A stretch of 64,000 bases of DNA, from positions 62,001-126,000 of the forward strand of contig JAHDDP010000008.1 in assembly GCA_020629285.1 (NCBI GenBank), read 5' to 3'. The translations under genes and the position numbers were made by a program. The notes under the pieces were generated by a model. It saw only the letters and a program-made list of their open reading frames with translations, was not told the origin of the DNA and did no database searches. The DNA is from Maribacter sp. (GTDB taxonomy: Bacteria > Bacteroidota > Bacteroidia > Flavobacteriales > Flavobacteriaceae). This document shows, in pieces, positions 8,530 through 16,442 of this stretch (position 1 is the stretch's first letter; each line of letters starts with the position of its first letter).

Positions 8530-10416
8530 ATGAAAATTATTTTATTAGCATTTGCTTTGACTATGTCTCTTTCGACAGTTGCTCAAAGAGAAGCGGACGA
8601 GGTATTGAATTTTGATAATCCCGTAAAGGATCTTTTAGTAGTACCGACAACAGGTATTGCAGTTATCACTGAAGGTGATAAAATTCATGGTTATAGTCCA
8701 AAAGATAATACAATTATTTGGTCTGCAGACGCTCCGAAGCGTAATTCAATTGATGTAATATCCGAAATTAATATGACTGGAGGAATACCAGGTGCAACTG
8801 CCGATTTTATGGCCATTGAGGATACACCATTTGTTCAAAAGTTTTTCGACGATAGTATGTATGTTTTTAATAGTACGAACGGAGAATTACTTTTTACCAA
8901 CGAGGGAAAAGAGCGGTTTTTTGAAGCTTCATATTTATTTGACGAAAATTCTTTTTTATTACGAGGTAAAGAAGGTAAAAATTTAATCATAGCAAAATAC
9001 AGTCTTGGAAGTAAAGAAATGCTATGGAAAACAACAGTTTCAACCACATTTGGTGATTTTATGTCAAGTTTAGGTAAGTTAGCCGGTGCCGGTAAAGAAG
9101 GTGTCTATGACAAATTAGAATATTCTGATGACAAAATATTTGCTCTTATTAAAAATAAATTTTACGCCTTAAATAAAGATAGTGGTGAATTATTATGGAA
9201 ATTAGAGGAAGACAATATTAAAGACTTTAGACGCTCGTTAAATGGCGATTATGTAGTAAGCATTACTTCTGGAGGTTTTTTAGGAACCAAAAGTGAGTTT
9301 GATTTGTTTGAAGCTGCAAATGGTGAAAGAGTTTGGGATAAAGCATTAGTAACAAAATACTTAGTTCTTTTTGAAGACTGGGAAGATAAAATGTTATTAG
9401 CCCACTACAAAGGTTTTAATTTTTATAGCTATAAAACAGGTGAAAAATTATGGGCTAAAGACCCTAAAGGAAAAGGTATCAAATCTGTTATTCCTATTGG
9501 CAATGACTTTTTATACGTATACGATAATGAAATGATGTTGCTTGACAAAAATGGAGAAAAACGTTGGAAAAAAGATGTTGAGATTTCAGATAATGACGAA
9601 GATCCAATTTACTTTTTGGAAAAAACCAATAATGGGCGTGTATTATATATTACTGCAACTTATGCCAATTTAGTAGATTATAACACAGGTAAAAAAATTT
9701 GGAAGAAGAATTTAAAATTAAACGAAAAACGTCCTACAATGTCAGATTACGACGAAAAATCAGGCAATTTTGTTATTTATAATGACGAAAAATTATACAA
9801 ATTCAACGAAGATGGTAATGAGCGCCCAGAGTATTTTGCTAAGCTGAAATTAAAGGATGAAAAAACCATTAGTTCTATGCAATTATACCCAGACGTTATT
9901 TCTATTACTGGACAAAATGAGGTGTTAGGGGTAAGTAGAACAGGTGAGTTAAAATTTCATAATACCTATAAGCAACCTGGAGAGTTTGGTAGAAAAATGC
10001 TTAAAGGAGCGGCAATTGCTTCACAAATTGGAGGTGCTGTTGCTGCTGCGGAGGTTGAAGTTTATACTCAATACCGAGATAGTGAAGGTAACTTAAAGGA
10101 GCAAGAAGTAGGTAATGTAGCCGTATTTGGTAAAAAAGCTCAGGCCTTAGGCGAAGCTGGTTATTTAACAGGTACTATAGGTTTTCAGTTTGTTAAAGAT
10201 CGTTATTTGGCAATGCAGGAAACAGATGACTTTTCTATAATTTTTTCTAAAAGTGAAGCTGGTGAAAAGCAACTTGTAAAAGTAAATAAACAAACAGGTG
10301 AAGAAGTTGATAATATTTTAATGGTCAATAATAAACCTGTTTATGATATTGATGTTGTTAATGAAGACATTTATTACAGCATCAAGAATCAAGTTCAAAT
10401 TTTCAGAGCTAATTAG
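8530..10416 (+). CDS. Exported PQQ-like beta-propeller protein
   Basis: A 628-residue protein with a signal peptide (MKIILLAFALTMSLSTVAQ, cleavage after AQ) and no lipobox. The body holds repeated propeller-blade motifs of the PQQ or BamB type, each ending in G-x-x-x-W: SGELLWKLEE, NGERVWDKA, TGEKLWAKD, NGEKRWKKD, TGKKIWKKN. The catalytic and cofactor residues of true quinoprotein dehydrogenases are not evident, so a scaffold or assembly role is more likely than PQQ chemistry. A Gly/Ala-rich stretch near residues 497-515 (AAIASQIGGAVAAAE) interrupts the propeller and could be a loop or membrane-contacting helix. It is followed by a strong terminator and is probably monocistronic. Longer than BamB (about 390 aa). 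Confidence 0.82.
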   Translation: MKIILLAFALTMSLSTVAQREADEVLNFDNPVKDLLVVPTTGIAVITEGDKIHGYSPKDNTIIWSADAPKRNSIDVISEINMTGGIPGATADFMAIEDTPFVQKFFDDSMYVFNSTNGELLFTNEGKERFFEASYLFDENSFLLRGKEGKNLIIAKYSLGSKEMLWKTTVSTTFGDFMSSLGKLAGAGKEGVYDKLEYSDDKIFALIKNKFYALNKDSGELLWKLEEDNIKDFRRSLNGDYVVSITSGGFLGTKSEFDLFEAANGERVWDKALVTKYLVLFEDWEDKMLLAHYKGFNFYSYKTGEKLWAKDPKGKGIKSVIPIGNDFLYVYDNEMMLLDKNGEKRWKKDVEISDNDEDPIYFLEKTNNGRVLYITATYANLVDYNTGKKIWKKNLKLNEKRPTMSDYDEKSGNFVIYNDEKLYKFNEDGNERPEYFAKLKLKDEKTISSMQLYPDVISITGQNEVLGVSRTGELKFHNTYKQPGEFGRKMLKGAAIASQIGGAVAAAEVEVYTQYRDSEGNLKEQEVGNVAVFGKKAQALGEAGYLTGTIGFQFVKDRYLAMQETDDFSIIFSKSEAGEKQLVKVNKQTGEEVDNILMVNNKPVYDIDVVNEDIYYSIKNQVQIFRAN

Positions 10417-10440
10417 AAATAGTATTTTATTAAATTAACT

Positions 10441-10470
10441 AACCCTCAGTTAAAACCTGAGGGTTTTTTT
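10441..10470 (+). terminator. Stem-loop terminator of the propeller gene
   Basis: AACCCTCAG pairs perfectly with CTGAGGGTT around a seven-base loop and runs into a T-tract. It starts 25 bases after the stop codon. Confidence 0.85.
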
Positions 10471-10795
10471 AGATTATATCTTTTTTATGAATTTAGTAAT
10501 CCTGATAAAACTTCTATTTTTAAATTATTATTTTTTTTCTTTACCAGTAAAGCTTAATTACTTTTAGAATGCCGAAATAAGTGTTTCTCAACTCTCTAAA
10601 TACTTTTTGCTTAAAAACCTTTCATCTTCAATTTCGCAATTAGCTATTTTTTACATCAGCTGTATATCTAGTTGGAACCTTGATATCAATTTTAGCTATT
10701 TGTTGGAACCTGTATATGCTTTTCCGAATTTACAAATACCTCTTTATATTATCTAAGAGCTGATAATATGCAAAAAAAACTTCATTGGTCATTTT
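10471..10795. other. AT-rich stretch upstream of a decayed gene
   Basis: No intact frame, hairpin or repeat is visible in this region. It may hold unrecognisable remains of the 5' part of the MgtC-like pseudogene that follows, since intact members of that family are several hundred residues long and only C-terminal pieces can be recognised downstream. Confidence 0.3.
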
Positions 10796-11224
10796 TTGGT
10801 CAAATTTGTAGGGTTAAAAAAAGAATTTTATTATTTGCTATTCTTGGCGAACTCATTTCAATCACTACAGCTACATGAAACTACACGTCTAGAAGTTTTG
10901 AATATCCACAATTGTCTAAAAAAATATGCTGCGGGTATCATCACCGCATCGGCAATTAGTTTCCCATACTCACATTATTAACTTACATATTTAATAGTGC
11001 ATTGTTTATGTATTAATACCCTTTATTGTTTTTTTATAGTAATCAATATTTTGGAGAAAGTGGATTGTACTATTTTGCTTTATTTTCTGGATTAGCAAAT
11101 ACCGATGGCATTACTATAAGTTTAGCAAAATTCACTTCTGAACAAGAAATAGCAAACTGACATTATCTGTAATTGTTACCGACGCAATAAGCAACGTGCT
11201 TGTTAAACTAGAAAACTCTATCTA
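10796..11224 (+). pseudogene. Decayed MgtC/DUF4010-type membrane protein, C-terminal remnants
   Basis: Three fragments in different frames line up in order with the C-terminal membrane part of DUF4010 (MgtC-related) proteins. The first reads VKFVGLKKRILLFAILGEL and ISITTAT before a stop, then after a frame change YPQLSKKYAAGIITASAISF, matching the family's A-x-G-I-x-x-A-x-x-x-x-F-P pattern. The second reads ESGLYYFALFSGLANTDGIT then ISLAKF, matching the conserved G-L-x-x-x-A-x-x-S-G-L-x-D-x-D-A-I-T-L-S-x-A signature. The third, in another frame, reads TLSVIVTDAISNVLVK, like the final S-N-x-L-V-K helix. Several stops and shifts separate them, so the gene cannot make a full protein. Exact borders are approximate. 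Confidence 0.65.
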
Positions 11225-11319
11225 AAGATTTTAAGGTAAGTGATTAATTAATGGGCTATACTTTTGCGGAAATATTATAGTTATTTCTATTATCATGTGA
11301 TTGCTAATTAATCTAAAAA

Positions 11320-12474
11320 TCACCTCGTAGCATTGACAATAGCATCTGCAATTTCGGGGTAAACCCATTCTAATGTGTTCCTATTAAAAAGACCAAATTC
11401 ATCGGCATTACCATTGTCCCACCAAATGGGACAAATACCGCGCTCAGCACATAACCCAGCATAATATTCTGCATGTGCTAAACGATCTGCCACATTATTT
11501 GCAAATGTAGAGCCCCATTCCCCCATTACTACTGCCCTACCTTCGTTATTGAACTTATCTTGAATGGTGTTGAATTCTTCTGTTAGCTCTGCTTTATCAG
11601 CATCGGTGCCCCAAGTTGGATCAGTTCCAGCTAGACTGAACAAATAAGGAGAATAACTATGAATAGATACAATTACATTTACATCGTTATTAGGAACTAG
11701 ATAATCATCTAAGACATTTTCACCAGTGCCGGCCGCATAAGTAGAAACCATAATTTTACGAACAGCATTATTGCCACCTGTTGCACGAATTGCGTCAACG
11801 CTTACTTGATGGTATTGATTTACAACATCTCGACCTTCGGTAGTACCACCCTCCCATTCTTCAGGAGACCCTTCGTGGCGTGGCTCATTTAACGTTTCAA
11901 ATATTACATAGTCTCCATAAGGTTTAAACCTGTTGGCTATCTGTGTCCATGTTTTTGTTAATCGTTCTTTTACAGCTGGTGCATTTTCATATGTAGGTAC
12001 AATCCACTCATCATCATGATGAATATTGATGATGACATACATGTCATTACTTAAAGCAAAGTTTGCAATGTTTTCAACTCTATCTAACCAGTCAGATTCT
12101 AAAATATAATCTGGCGCATCGCCTGTATGAAACCGCCAAGTAACAGGTAATCGTAAGGTTTTAAATCCTTTTTCAGCAACAGCATCAATCATTGCCTTTG
12201 TGGTTATAGGATTTCCCCATGCGGTTACATCTATATCTTCAGTGTCAAGAGTATTACCCAAATTCCAACCAGAGCCCATGTCCAACACAAATTCTTTGGG
12301 CGATATATCTCGCATATCACCATTAATGACTTCACTAGGCATACCATCGTTTTCAAGGGTTTCAATACCGTCGGCACCTTCTGAAGAACTATTATTTACT
12401 TGATTTTCTGAACTTGAGCATCCTATGAAAATAGTAACACTGAAAAGAATTAAAAACGAGAAAACATTTTTCAT
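11320..12474 (-). CDS. GH5-family endo-glycanase lipoprotein (endoglucanase-like)
   Basis: A 384-residue lipoprotein: signal peptide MKNVFSFLILFSVTIFIG followed by lipobox Cys, then a Ser/Asn/Glu-rich linker typical of surface-exposed glycan enzymes in Bacteroidota. The catalytic domain shows GWNLGNTLD near its start, RLPVTWRFH, the acid/base motif TLNEPRHEG with Glu at about residue 197, and the nucleophile motif MGEWGS with Glu at about residue 319. These are hallmarks of glycoside hydrolase family 5 enzymes acting on beta-1,4-linked glucans or related hemicelluloses. The exact substrate cannot be read. It lacks a carbohydrate-binding module and a T9SS tail, so it is probably anchored in the outer membrane. 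Transcribed alone. Confidence 0.92.
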   Translation of the reverse strand: MKNVFSFLILFSVTIFIGCSSSENQVNNSSSEGADGIETLENDGMPSEVINGDMRDISPKEFVLDMGSGWNLGNTLDTEDIDVTAWGNPITTKAMIDAVAEKGFKTLRLPVTWRFHTGDAPDYILESDWLDRVENIANFALSNDMYVIINIHHDDEWIVPTYENAPAVKERLTKTWTQIANRFKPYGDYVIFETLNEPRHEGSPEEWEGGTTEGRDVVNQYHQVSVDAIRATGGNNAVRKIMVSTYAAGTGENVLDDYLVPNNDVNVIVSIHSYSPYLFSLAGTDPTWGTDADKAELTEEFNTIQDKFNNEGRAVVMGEWGSTFANNVADRLAHAEYYAGLCAERGICPIWWDNGNADEFGLFNRNTLEWVYPEIADAIVNATR

Positions 12475-12735
12475 TTACGCCTATTTTTTTAAAGAACAAA
12501 TCATGTAAAATTAATGCTACACTTGAGACTTGTTTACATTAATGAAATATAAGCAATTAAGAAATGAAATGCCATTTAAGACAAATACGACTTTTATAAA
12601 GGTTTTCTTGATTAAAGCGTGATTTAGATAATTCTGATGAAACCACGGTGCAAATGACAAAGTGAAGGCTATCGCCTTCTCATTTTATTGATTCCAATCG
12701 TTTACAAAAACTATGTTTTTGACACTTTTGTAACC

Positions 12736-12766
12736 AAAAAAGTGAACCATTCACATGGTTCACTTT
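12736..12766 (-). terminator. Terminator of tRNA-Pro
   Basis: AAAGTGAACCAT and ATGGTTCACTTT form a perfect 12-bp stem with a four-base loop, followed on the minus strand by TTTTT. It lies seven bases past the tRNA 3' end and is the strongest hairpin in this part of the window. Confidence 0.85.
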
Positions 12767-12772
12767 ATCGCT

Positions 12773-12849
12773 TGGTCGGGATGACAGGATTTGAACCTGC
12801 GACCACTCGACCCCCAGCCGAGTGCGCTACCGGACTGCGCTACATCCCG
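12773..12849 (-). tRNA. tRNA-Pro (anticodon UGG)
   Basis: Read on the minus strand the gene is 77 nt with an encoded CCA. The acceptor stem CGGGATG pairs with CATCCCG, followed by discriminator A and CCA. The D arm, an anticodon stem-loop with TGG in the loop (CTCGG-CTGGGGG-TCGAG region) and the T arm GGTTCAAATCC are all present. UGG reads proline codons CCN. A strong terminator follows immediately. Confidence 0.95.
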
Positions 12850-12960
12850 AAAATTTAATGGAAGAAAATCTCCCCGATTTTATCTAGTTTTTCAACTGCC
12901 TAAGATTCACTGTAGTGCAGTTCGTCTTGAGCGGAGTCGAAGGGCTACATCCAGAAAATT
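12839..12960. repeat. Imperfect direct repeat of the tRNA-Pro 5' end flanking an 88-bp segment
   Basis: The 17-mer GCTACATCCCGAAAATT at 12839-12855, which spans the 5' edge of tRNA-Pro, recurs with one mismatch as GCTACATCCAGAAAATT at 12944-12960. Between them, near 12921-12942, is TTCGTCTTGAGCGGAGTCGA, a sequence that resembles short interspersed repeats common in Bacteroidota intergenic DNA. The arrangement could be a footprint of integration or of a small repeat insertion. No integrase or element genes lie here. Confidence 0.5.
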
Positions 12961-13022
12961 CCGATTGCAAAAATAGAGAAGTTCTATAGATTAGAATCTA
13001 TCTTTTACAAAAAATTGAAATA

Positions 13023-13934
13023 CTATCTCAAAGAAACGATCCAGTCTATCATACGCTCACCCCAATCTTTTAAATGCTCATCATGTAAACCTAATCCGAA
13101 TCCGTGACCGCCTTTTGGGTAAATATGCATCGTTGCAGAAATACCTTTATCCTTTACCGCTTTATAGAATAACAAGCTATTTTCTATGGGTACTACGGTA
13201 TCATCTGTGGCATGGAGTAAAAAAGTTGGTGGTGTTTGTTCGGTAACTTGTTTTTCATTAGAAAAATACTCTACCATATCAATCATAGGGTTCTCGCCTA
13301 TTAAATTATTCTTTGAACCCTGGTGTGTCACTTCGCCAAATGATATTACTGGATACCCTAACGCCATAAAATCTGGTCGTGCACTTTCTTCATCTATACC
13401 ATCAATTGACTCATAAACCTTTTCATTAAAATGTGTTCCTAAGGTAGATGCTAAATGTCCGCCAGCTGAAAACCCAATTATTCCAATCTTATCAGAGTCT
13501 ACATTAAATTGTTCTGCGTTAGCACGAACAAGCTTTACCGCTCTTTGAGCATCTATAAGTGGCACGTACTTTTTGTCGGTGTGTGATACATCTGACGGCA
13601 AACGATATTTTACCACTATCCCGGCAATACCATTGCTATTCAAAAATTTTGCAATATCCGTACCTTCCCAATCATAGGCTAAAATTCCATATCCGCCGCC
13701 AGGAAAAATTAAAACTGCTTCTCCTGTTGCATCTCGTTTTGATGGTAAATACACCTCAATAGTAGGGACTTGAACTTTGCTAATTCTTAAAATTTCTTTT
13801 TGCTCATGTACTTCTTTTTCTAAGCTCTTTATCTGGTTAGGAATTTTATCTTTTGGCCATAATTGCATAATGGTATCTTGCGCAGCGGCATTACCCATCA
13901 TAATCAGCATTAACAATAATAGTGTGTTTTTCAT
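13023..13934 (-). CDS. Exported alpha/beta-hydrolase, carbohydrate esterase-like
   Basis: A 303-residue secreted hydrolase. The ATG at 13934 gives a good signal peptide (MKNTLLLLMLIMMGNAAAQ); an earlier ATG would overlap the upstream gene. The fold is marked by an oxyanion-type loop FPGGGYGILAYDWEG, the nucleophile elbow GFSAGGHLAS, an acid loop HATDDTVVP and the catalytic His in GGHGFGLG. This set matches the BD-FAE/acetylxylan-esterase-like group that removes acetyl or feruloyl groups from plant or algal polysaccharides. It lies 16 bases after a VanX-like gene and probably shares its transcript. The carbohydrate neighbourhood supports glycan deacetylation, but the substrate is inferred. Confidence 0.87.
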   Translation of the reverse strand: MKNTLLLLMLIMMGNAAAQDTIMQLWPKDKIPNQIKSLEKEVHEQKEILRISKVQVPTIEVYLPSKRDATGEAVLIFPGGGYGILAYDWEGTDIAKFLNSNGIAGIVVKYRLPSDVSHTDKKYVPLIDAQRAVKLVRANAEQFNVDSDKIGIIGFSAGGHLASTLGTHFNEKVYESIDGIDEESARPDFMALGYPVISFGEVTHQGSKNNLIGENPMIDMVEYFSNEKQVTEQTPPTFLLHATDDTVVPIENSLLFYKAVKDKGISATMHIYPKGGHGFGLGLHDEHLKDWGERMIDWIVSLR

Positions 13935-13950
13935 ACGTAGTCCACTAAAG

Positions 13951-14691
13951 TTATTCACAATCCCATTTAAAGTTGGCTATAGGGTCATGAGATGCTCCTT
14001 GTAAATTATAATGCCACCACTCTGTTCTGGTAGACCAAAACCCATGTTTTTCCATGGTTTCCTTGAGCAACTTTCTGTTATCTAAAATTTCTTGAGGTAA
14101 GTCAAAATTATCGTGATATGCGCGTTTACCAAAAAAATCAAAATCTGACGGCATTTTCACTTCATCACCATCTAGTGTAACCAAAGTTATATCTACTGCT
14201 CCACCCTTATTATGAATAGAACCTTTAACAGGGTTTGCTACGTACTGCGGATTAGGTACTATTTTCCACATTTTATATTGTACGGAATTGGGTCTGTAGC
14301 AATCATAGAACTTTATTTTTACTCCGTGCTTTTTAAATTCTTCATTGGCTTTTAGCAAAGCCTTTACCGTTTTCGCCCTGGTATAGCATTCACCACAATC
14401 GTATACTTGCTCTTTCAAGAAATTATTATCTGTAGCATATCTTAAGTCATACGCAAAGCCATCGCTATAGTCTGCTAATCGCACGAATGTAGTATCTGAA
14501 ACCCCTTCCAAACTTTTAAATACAGGTTTCTCTACTTTAGGTTCTATTATGGAATCAACCACAATCTGACCTACAGGCTCTTGTTCTGCTGTAGTCTCTT
14601 TTTTGGAAGTTTCAGTTTTACAGCCAACAAGTGTAATTATATTTAAAAATATAATTGATATCGTCGTTTTTAAAATTAATGTCTTTTTCAT
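13951..14691 (-). CDS. D-Ala-D-Ala dipeptidase (VanX/DdpX family, M15D) lipoprotein
   Basis: A 246-residue lipoprotein with signal MKKTLILKTTISIIFLNIIT ending at a lipobox Cys (LVGC). The zinc-peptidase motifs of family M15D are clear: S-x-H-x-x-G-x-A-x-D in SIHNKGGAVDITL and E-x-x-H in TEWWHYNL, with the conserved FYDCYRP segment before them. Such enzymes hydrolyse D-alanyl-D-alanine. With a lipid anchor it would act in the periplasm on peptidoglycan-derived D-Ala-D-Ala, a nutrient or recycling role, rather than in cytoplasmic vancomycin resistance; no vanH/vanA genes are present. The linker after the Cys is Lys/Glu/Thr-rich. It precedes the esterase gene by 16 bases. Confidence 0.9.
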   Translation of the reverse strand: MKKTLILKTTISIIFLNIITLVGCKTETSKKETTAEQEPVGQIVVDSIIEPKVEKPVFKSLEGVSDTTFVRLADYSDGFAYDLRYATDNNFLKEQVYDCGECYTRAKTVKALLKANEEFKKHGVKIKFYDCYRPNSVQYKMWKIVPNPQYVANPVKGSIHNKGGAVDITLVTLDGDEVKMPSDFDFFGKRAYHDNFDLPQEILDNRKLLKETMEKHGFWSTRTEWWHYNLQGASHDPIANFKWDCE

Positions 14692-14826
14692 TTATAATTA
14701 GTTATAAGTAAGAAACTTATATTTTTTGTAAAATCGTTTCATGATAATGAAGGTAAAAATAACACTCTCAAATTTTATAATAAGCAATTACATAAGAAAC
14801 CCCATAATCATCAGTTCTGGAAACAC

Positions 14827-14863
14827 AAAAAAACCTCCTATTTAATTAAAAATAGAAGGTTTT
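14827..14863 (-). terminator. Stem-loop terminator of the GMC/isomerase operon
   Basis: Near-perfect stem AAACCTxCTATTT/AAATAGxAGGTTT with one internal mismatch, followed on the minus strand by a run of T. It lies about 20 bases after the stop of the last gene of the three-gene operon upstream. Confidence 0.8.
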
Positions 14864-14884
14864 GCATTCAAATTGGTAGTTGGT

Positions 14885-15709
14885 TTACTTCAATGTTTTT
14901 AAATACGTCAAGCTCTTTGGAACTTGGGTCACCACATTTTTAGATTCATCTTCTATAAACATGTATTCAATACCTAATTTTTTAGCCTCTGCAACTATGC
15001 CGGCAATATCTATTTGTCCTGTTCCCAAAACAACATTGGTATCATCTTCTTCATGACCGGTATTATTACCTTCAATACCTTTTTCCATATCCTTTAAATG
15101 TAACAGCGTAATTTTCTTCGGGTATTTCTTCATTAACGCCAACGGATCTGCACCACCATGTTGCGCCCAGAATACATCTAGTTCAAAAGTAAAGTCCTCA
15201 GCATTCTGTGCCATATAGTCAAACAATGTCCCATTTTTATAAGGTCTAAATTCATACCCATGCGGATGATACGCCAATACGAGTCCGTTCTGTTTTAAAA
15301 TCTTGCCAGCTTTATTGAAGACTTCCGTGGCATGTTTGGTTTCTTCTAGATCCCATTTGTTATCATCATGAGGTACCCATGCACACATTACATATTTAGC
15401 TCCAAAATCTTTGGCATTTTCTATGACCTTGTCTACATCATTCTCCAAGTCATCGAACCCAGCACCTACACTCACTACCTCTAGATCACTTTCATCTATT
15501 AAAGCTTTAAAATCTTCCAATGGCATATCATAGGTTTCGCCACCTTCAATTTTGGTTATTCCCCACTCATTAATCAATCCTAGGGTATTAGAAACATCCA
15601 TTTTAAATTGATTTCTAAGGCTATATAACTGTAAACCTACCTCTTGGGCTTGCGCTAAAAAACCACTACCCAAAAGGATAGTGGCAATCATTATTTTTTT
15701 TATCATCAT
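14885..15709 (-). CDS. Exported sugar isomerase/epimerase-like TIM-barrel protein
   Basis: A 274-residue protein of the xylose-isomerase-like TIM-barrel superfamily (AP endonuclease 2 fold). It has an N-terminal signal peptide (MIKKIMIATILLGSGFLAQAQ), so it acts in the periplasm, unusual for cytoplasmic sugar-phosphate enzymes. Metal-ligand positions are plausible: Glu in KIEGGETYDM, His in LAYHPHGYEF, Asp/His in FELDVFWAQHGG, His in LLHLKDME and Glu in MFIEDES. It is the third gene of an operon with a gluconate-dehydrogenase-subunit-3-like protein and a GMC oxidoreductase, 7 bases apart. In this context it may act on an oxidised (keto) sugar as isomerase, hydratase or lyase. The precise reaction is inferred. 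Confidence 0.85.
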   Translation of the reverse strand: MMIKKIMIATILLGSGFLAQAQEVGLQLYSLRNQFKMDVSNTLGLINEWGITKIEGGETYDMPLEDFKALIDESDLEVVSVGAGFDDLENDVDKVIENAKDFGAKYVMCAWVPHDDNKWDLEETKHATEVFNKAGKILKQNGLVLAYHPHGYEFRPYKNGTLFDYMAQNAEDFTFELDVFWAQHGGADPLALMKKYPKKITLLHLKDMEKGIEGNNTGHEEDDTNVVLGTGQIDIAGIVAEAKKLGIEYMFIEDESKNVVTQVPKSLTYLKTLK

Positions 15710-15716
15710 TTATCAA

Positions 15717-16439
15717 TTACGTAAGTAAATTTCCTTCGTCATCCCACTCTGCCTTAACATTACGCTGACTTTGGTCTACGCACTTGGCTATCCATTCTGG
15801 GTCATAAGCAACACCGTGTTGGTCTAATACATCTTGCGGCACACCATCCCAAACGTTTGGTGAATTTCCCTTATAACCTAAATCCGCAATACCAACTTTA
15901 GAAGTATAGTACCCTGTAACGGTCAAACCACGCATGGTATAGAAAAACTGAATTTCCAGTGGTTGTTCGCTTAAAGGCTTCTCTGTATCATGCCAGCAAA
16001 TTTCATCGCAAATCTGTTTCTTTTGGTCTAAGGTGGCGGACTTAAATTCAGTACCAAATTTAGTATTACTCTTATGATCCAACCACATTAAGCCTCCTAA
16101 TAGTATAGGAGCCATTTCTGGAATATCTTTCCCCATAAATTCTACGAGCGCAGGCACTTCTGCCTCTATAGGACCACCATGTGGATCTTTTGGAGGAAGT
16201 ATCACTACACTTAAAGCTGCAATAGTTTCCATCTCATGCTCGTTGAACAATTGTTCTGCATTTAACTTTTCTATACGTTCTAATTCTGCCGGTGTTCTGC
16301 CAAAATACTTTTCACTACTAGCTACTATATCTTGATCTACAGATTCGCCATTTTCAGTCTTACATGAATTGAAGACTAGCCCAGATGTTGCCGCAGCACC
16401 ACCGAGTATTAAAGTTTGTAAACTCTTTCTTCTATCCAT
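15717..16439 (-). CDS. Gluconate 2-dehydrogenase subunit 3-like protein, Tat signal
   Basis: A 240-residue small subunit of membrane or periplasmic flavin sugar dehydrogenases. The N-terminus is a twin-arginine signal (MDRRKSLQTLILGGAAAT), followed by a Cys at FNSC that may also be lipidated. The central helical region with LSVVILPPKDPHGG, EVPALVEFMGKD and FFYTMRGLTVTGYYTS matches the gluconate_2-dh3 family, which partners a GMC flavoprotein and is needed for its export by hitch-hiking on the Tat signal. It starts 3 bases after the GMC gene, supporting a complex. Electrons would leave through a cytochrome not encoded here. Family call is firm; sugar specificity is unknown. Confidence 0.9.
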   Translation of the reverse strand: MDRRKSLQTLILGGAAATSGLVFNSCKTENGESVDQDIVASSEKYFGRTPAELERIEKLNAEQLFNEHEMETIAALSVVILPPKDPHGGPIEAEVPALVEFMGKDIPEMAPILLGGLMWLDHKSNTKFGTEFKSATLDQKKQICDEICWHDTEKPLSEQPLEIQFFYTMRGLTVTGYYTSKVGIADLGYKGNSPNVWDGVPQDVLDQHGVAYDPEWIAKCVDQSQRNVKAEWDDEGNLLT

Positions 16440-16442
16440 GAT

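Noticed and set aside
12791-12976. Open frame of 61 codons on the plus strand across tRNA-Pro
   Set aside because: It is antisense to the tRNA and to the duplicated edge, with no independent support.
13951-14691. Vancomycin resistance role for the VanX-like protein
   Set aside because: It is a lipoprotein, and no vanH, vanA or vanRS-type genes are present.
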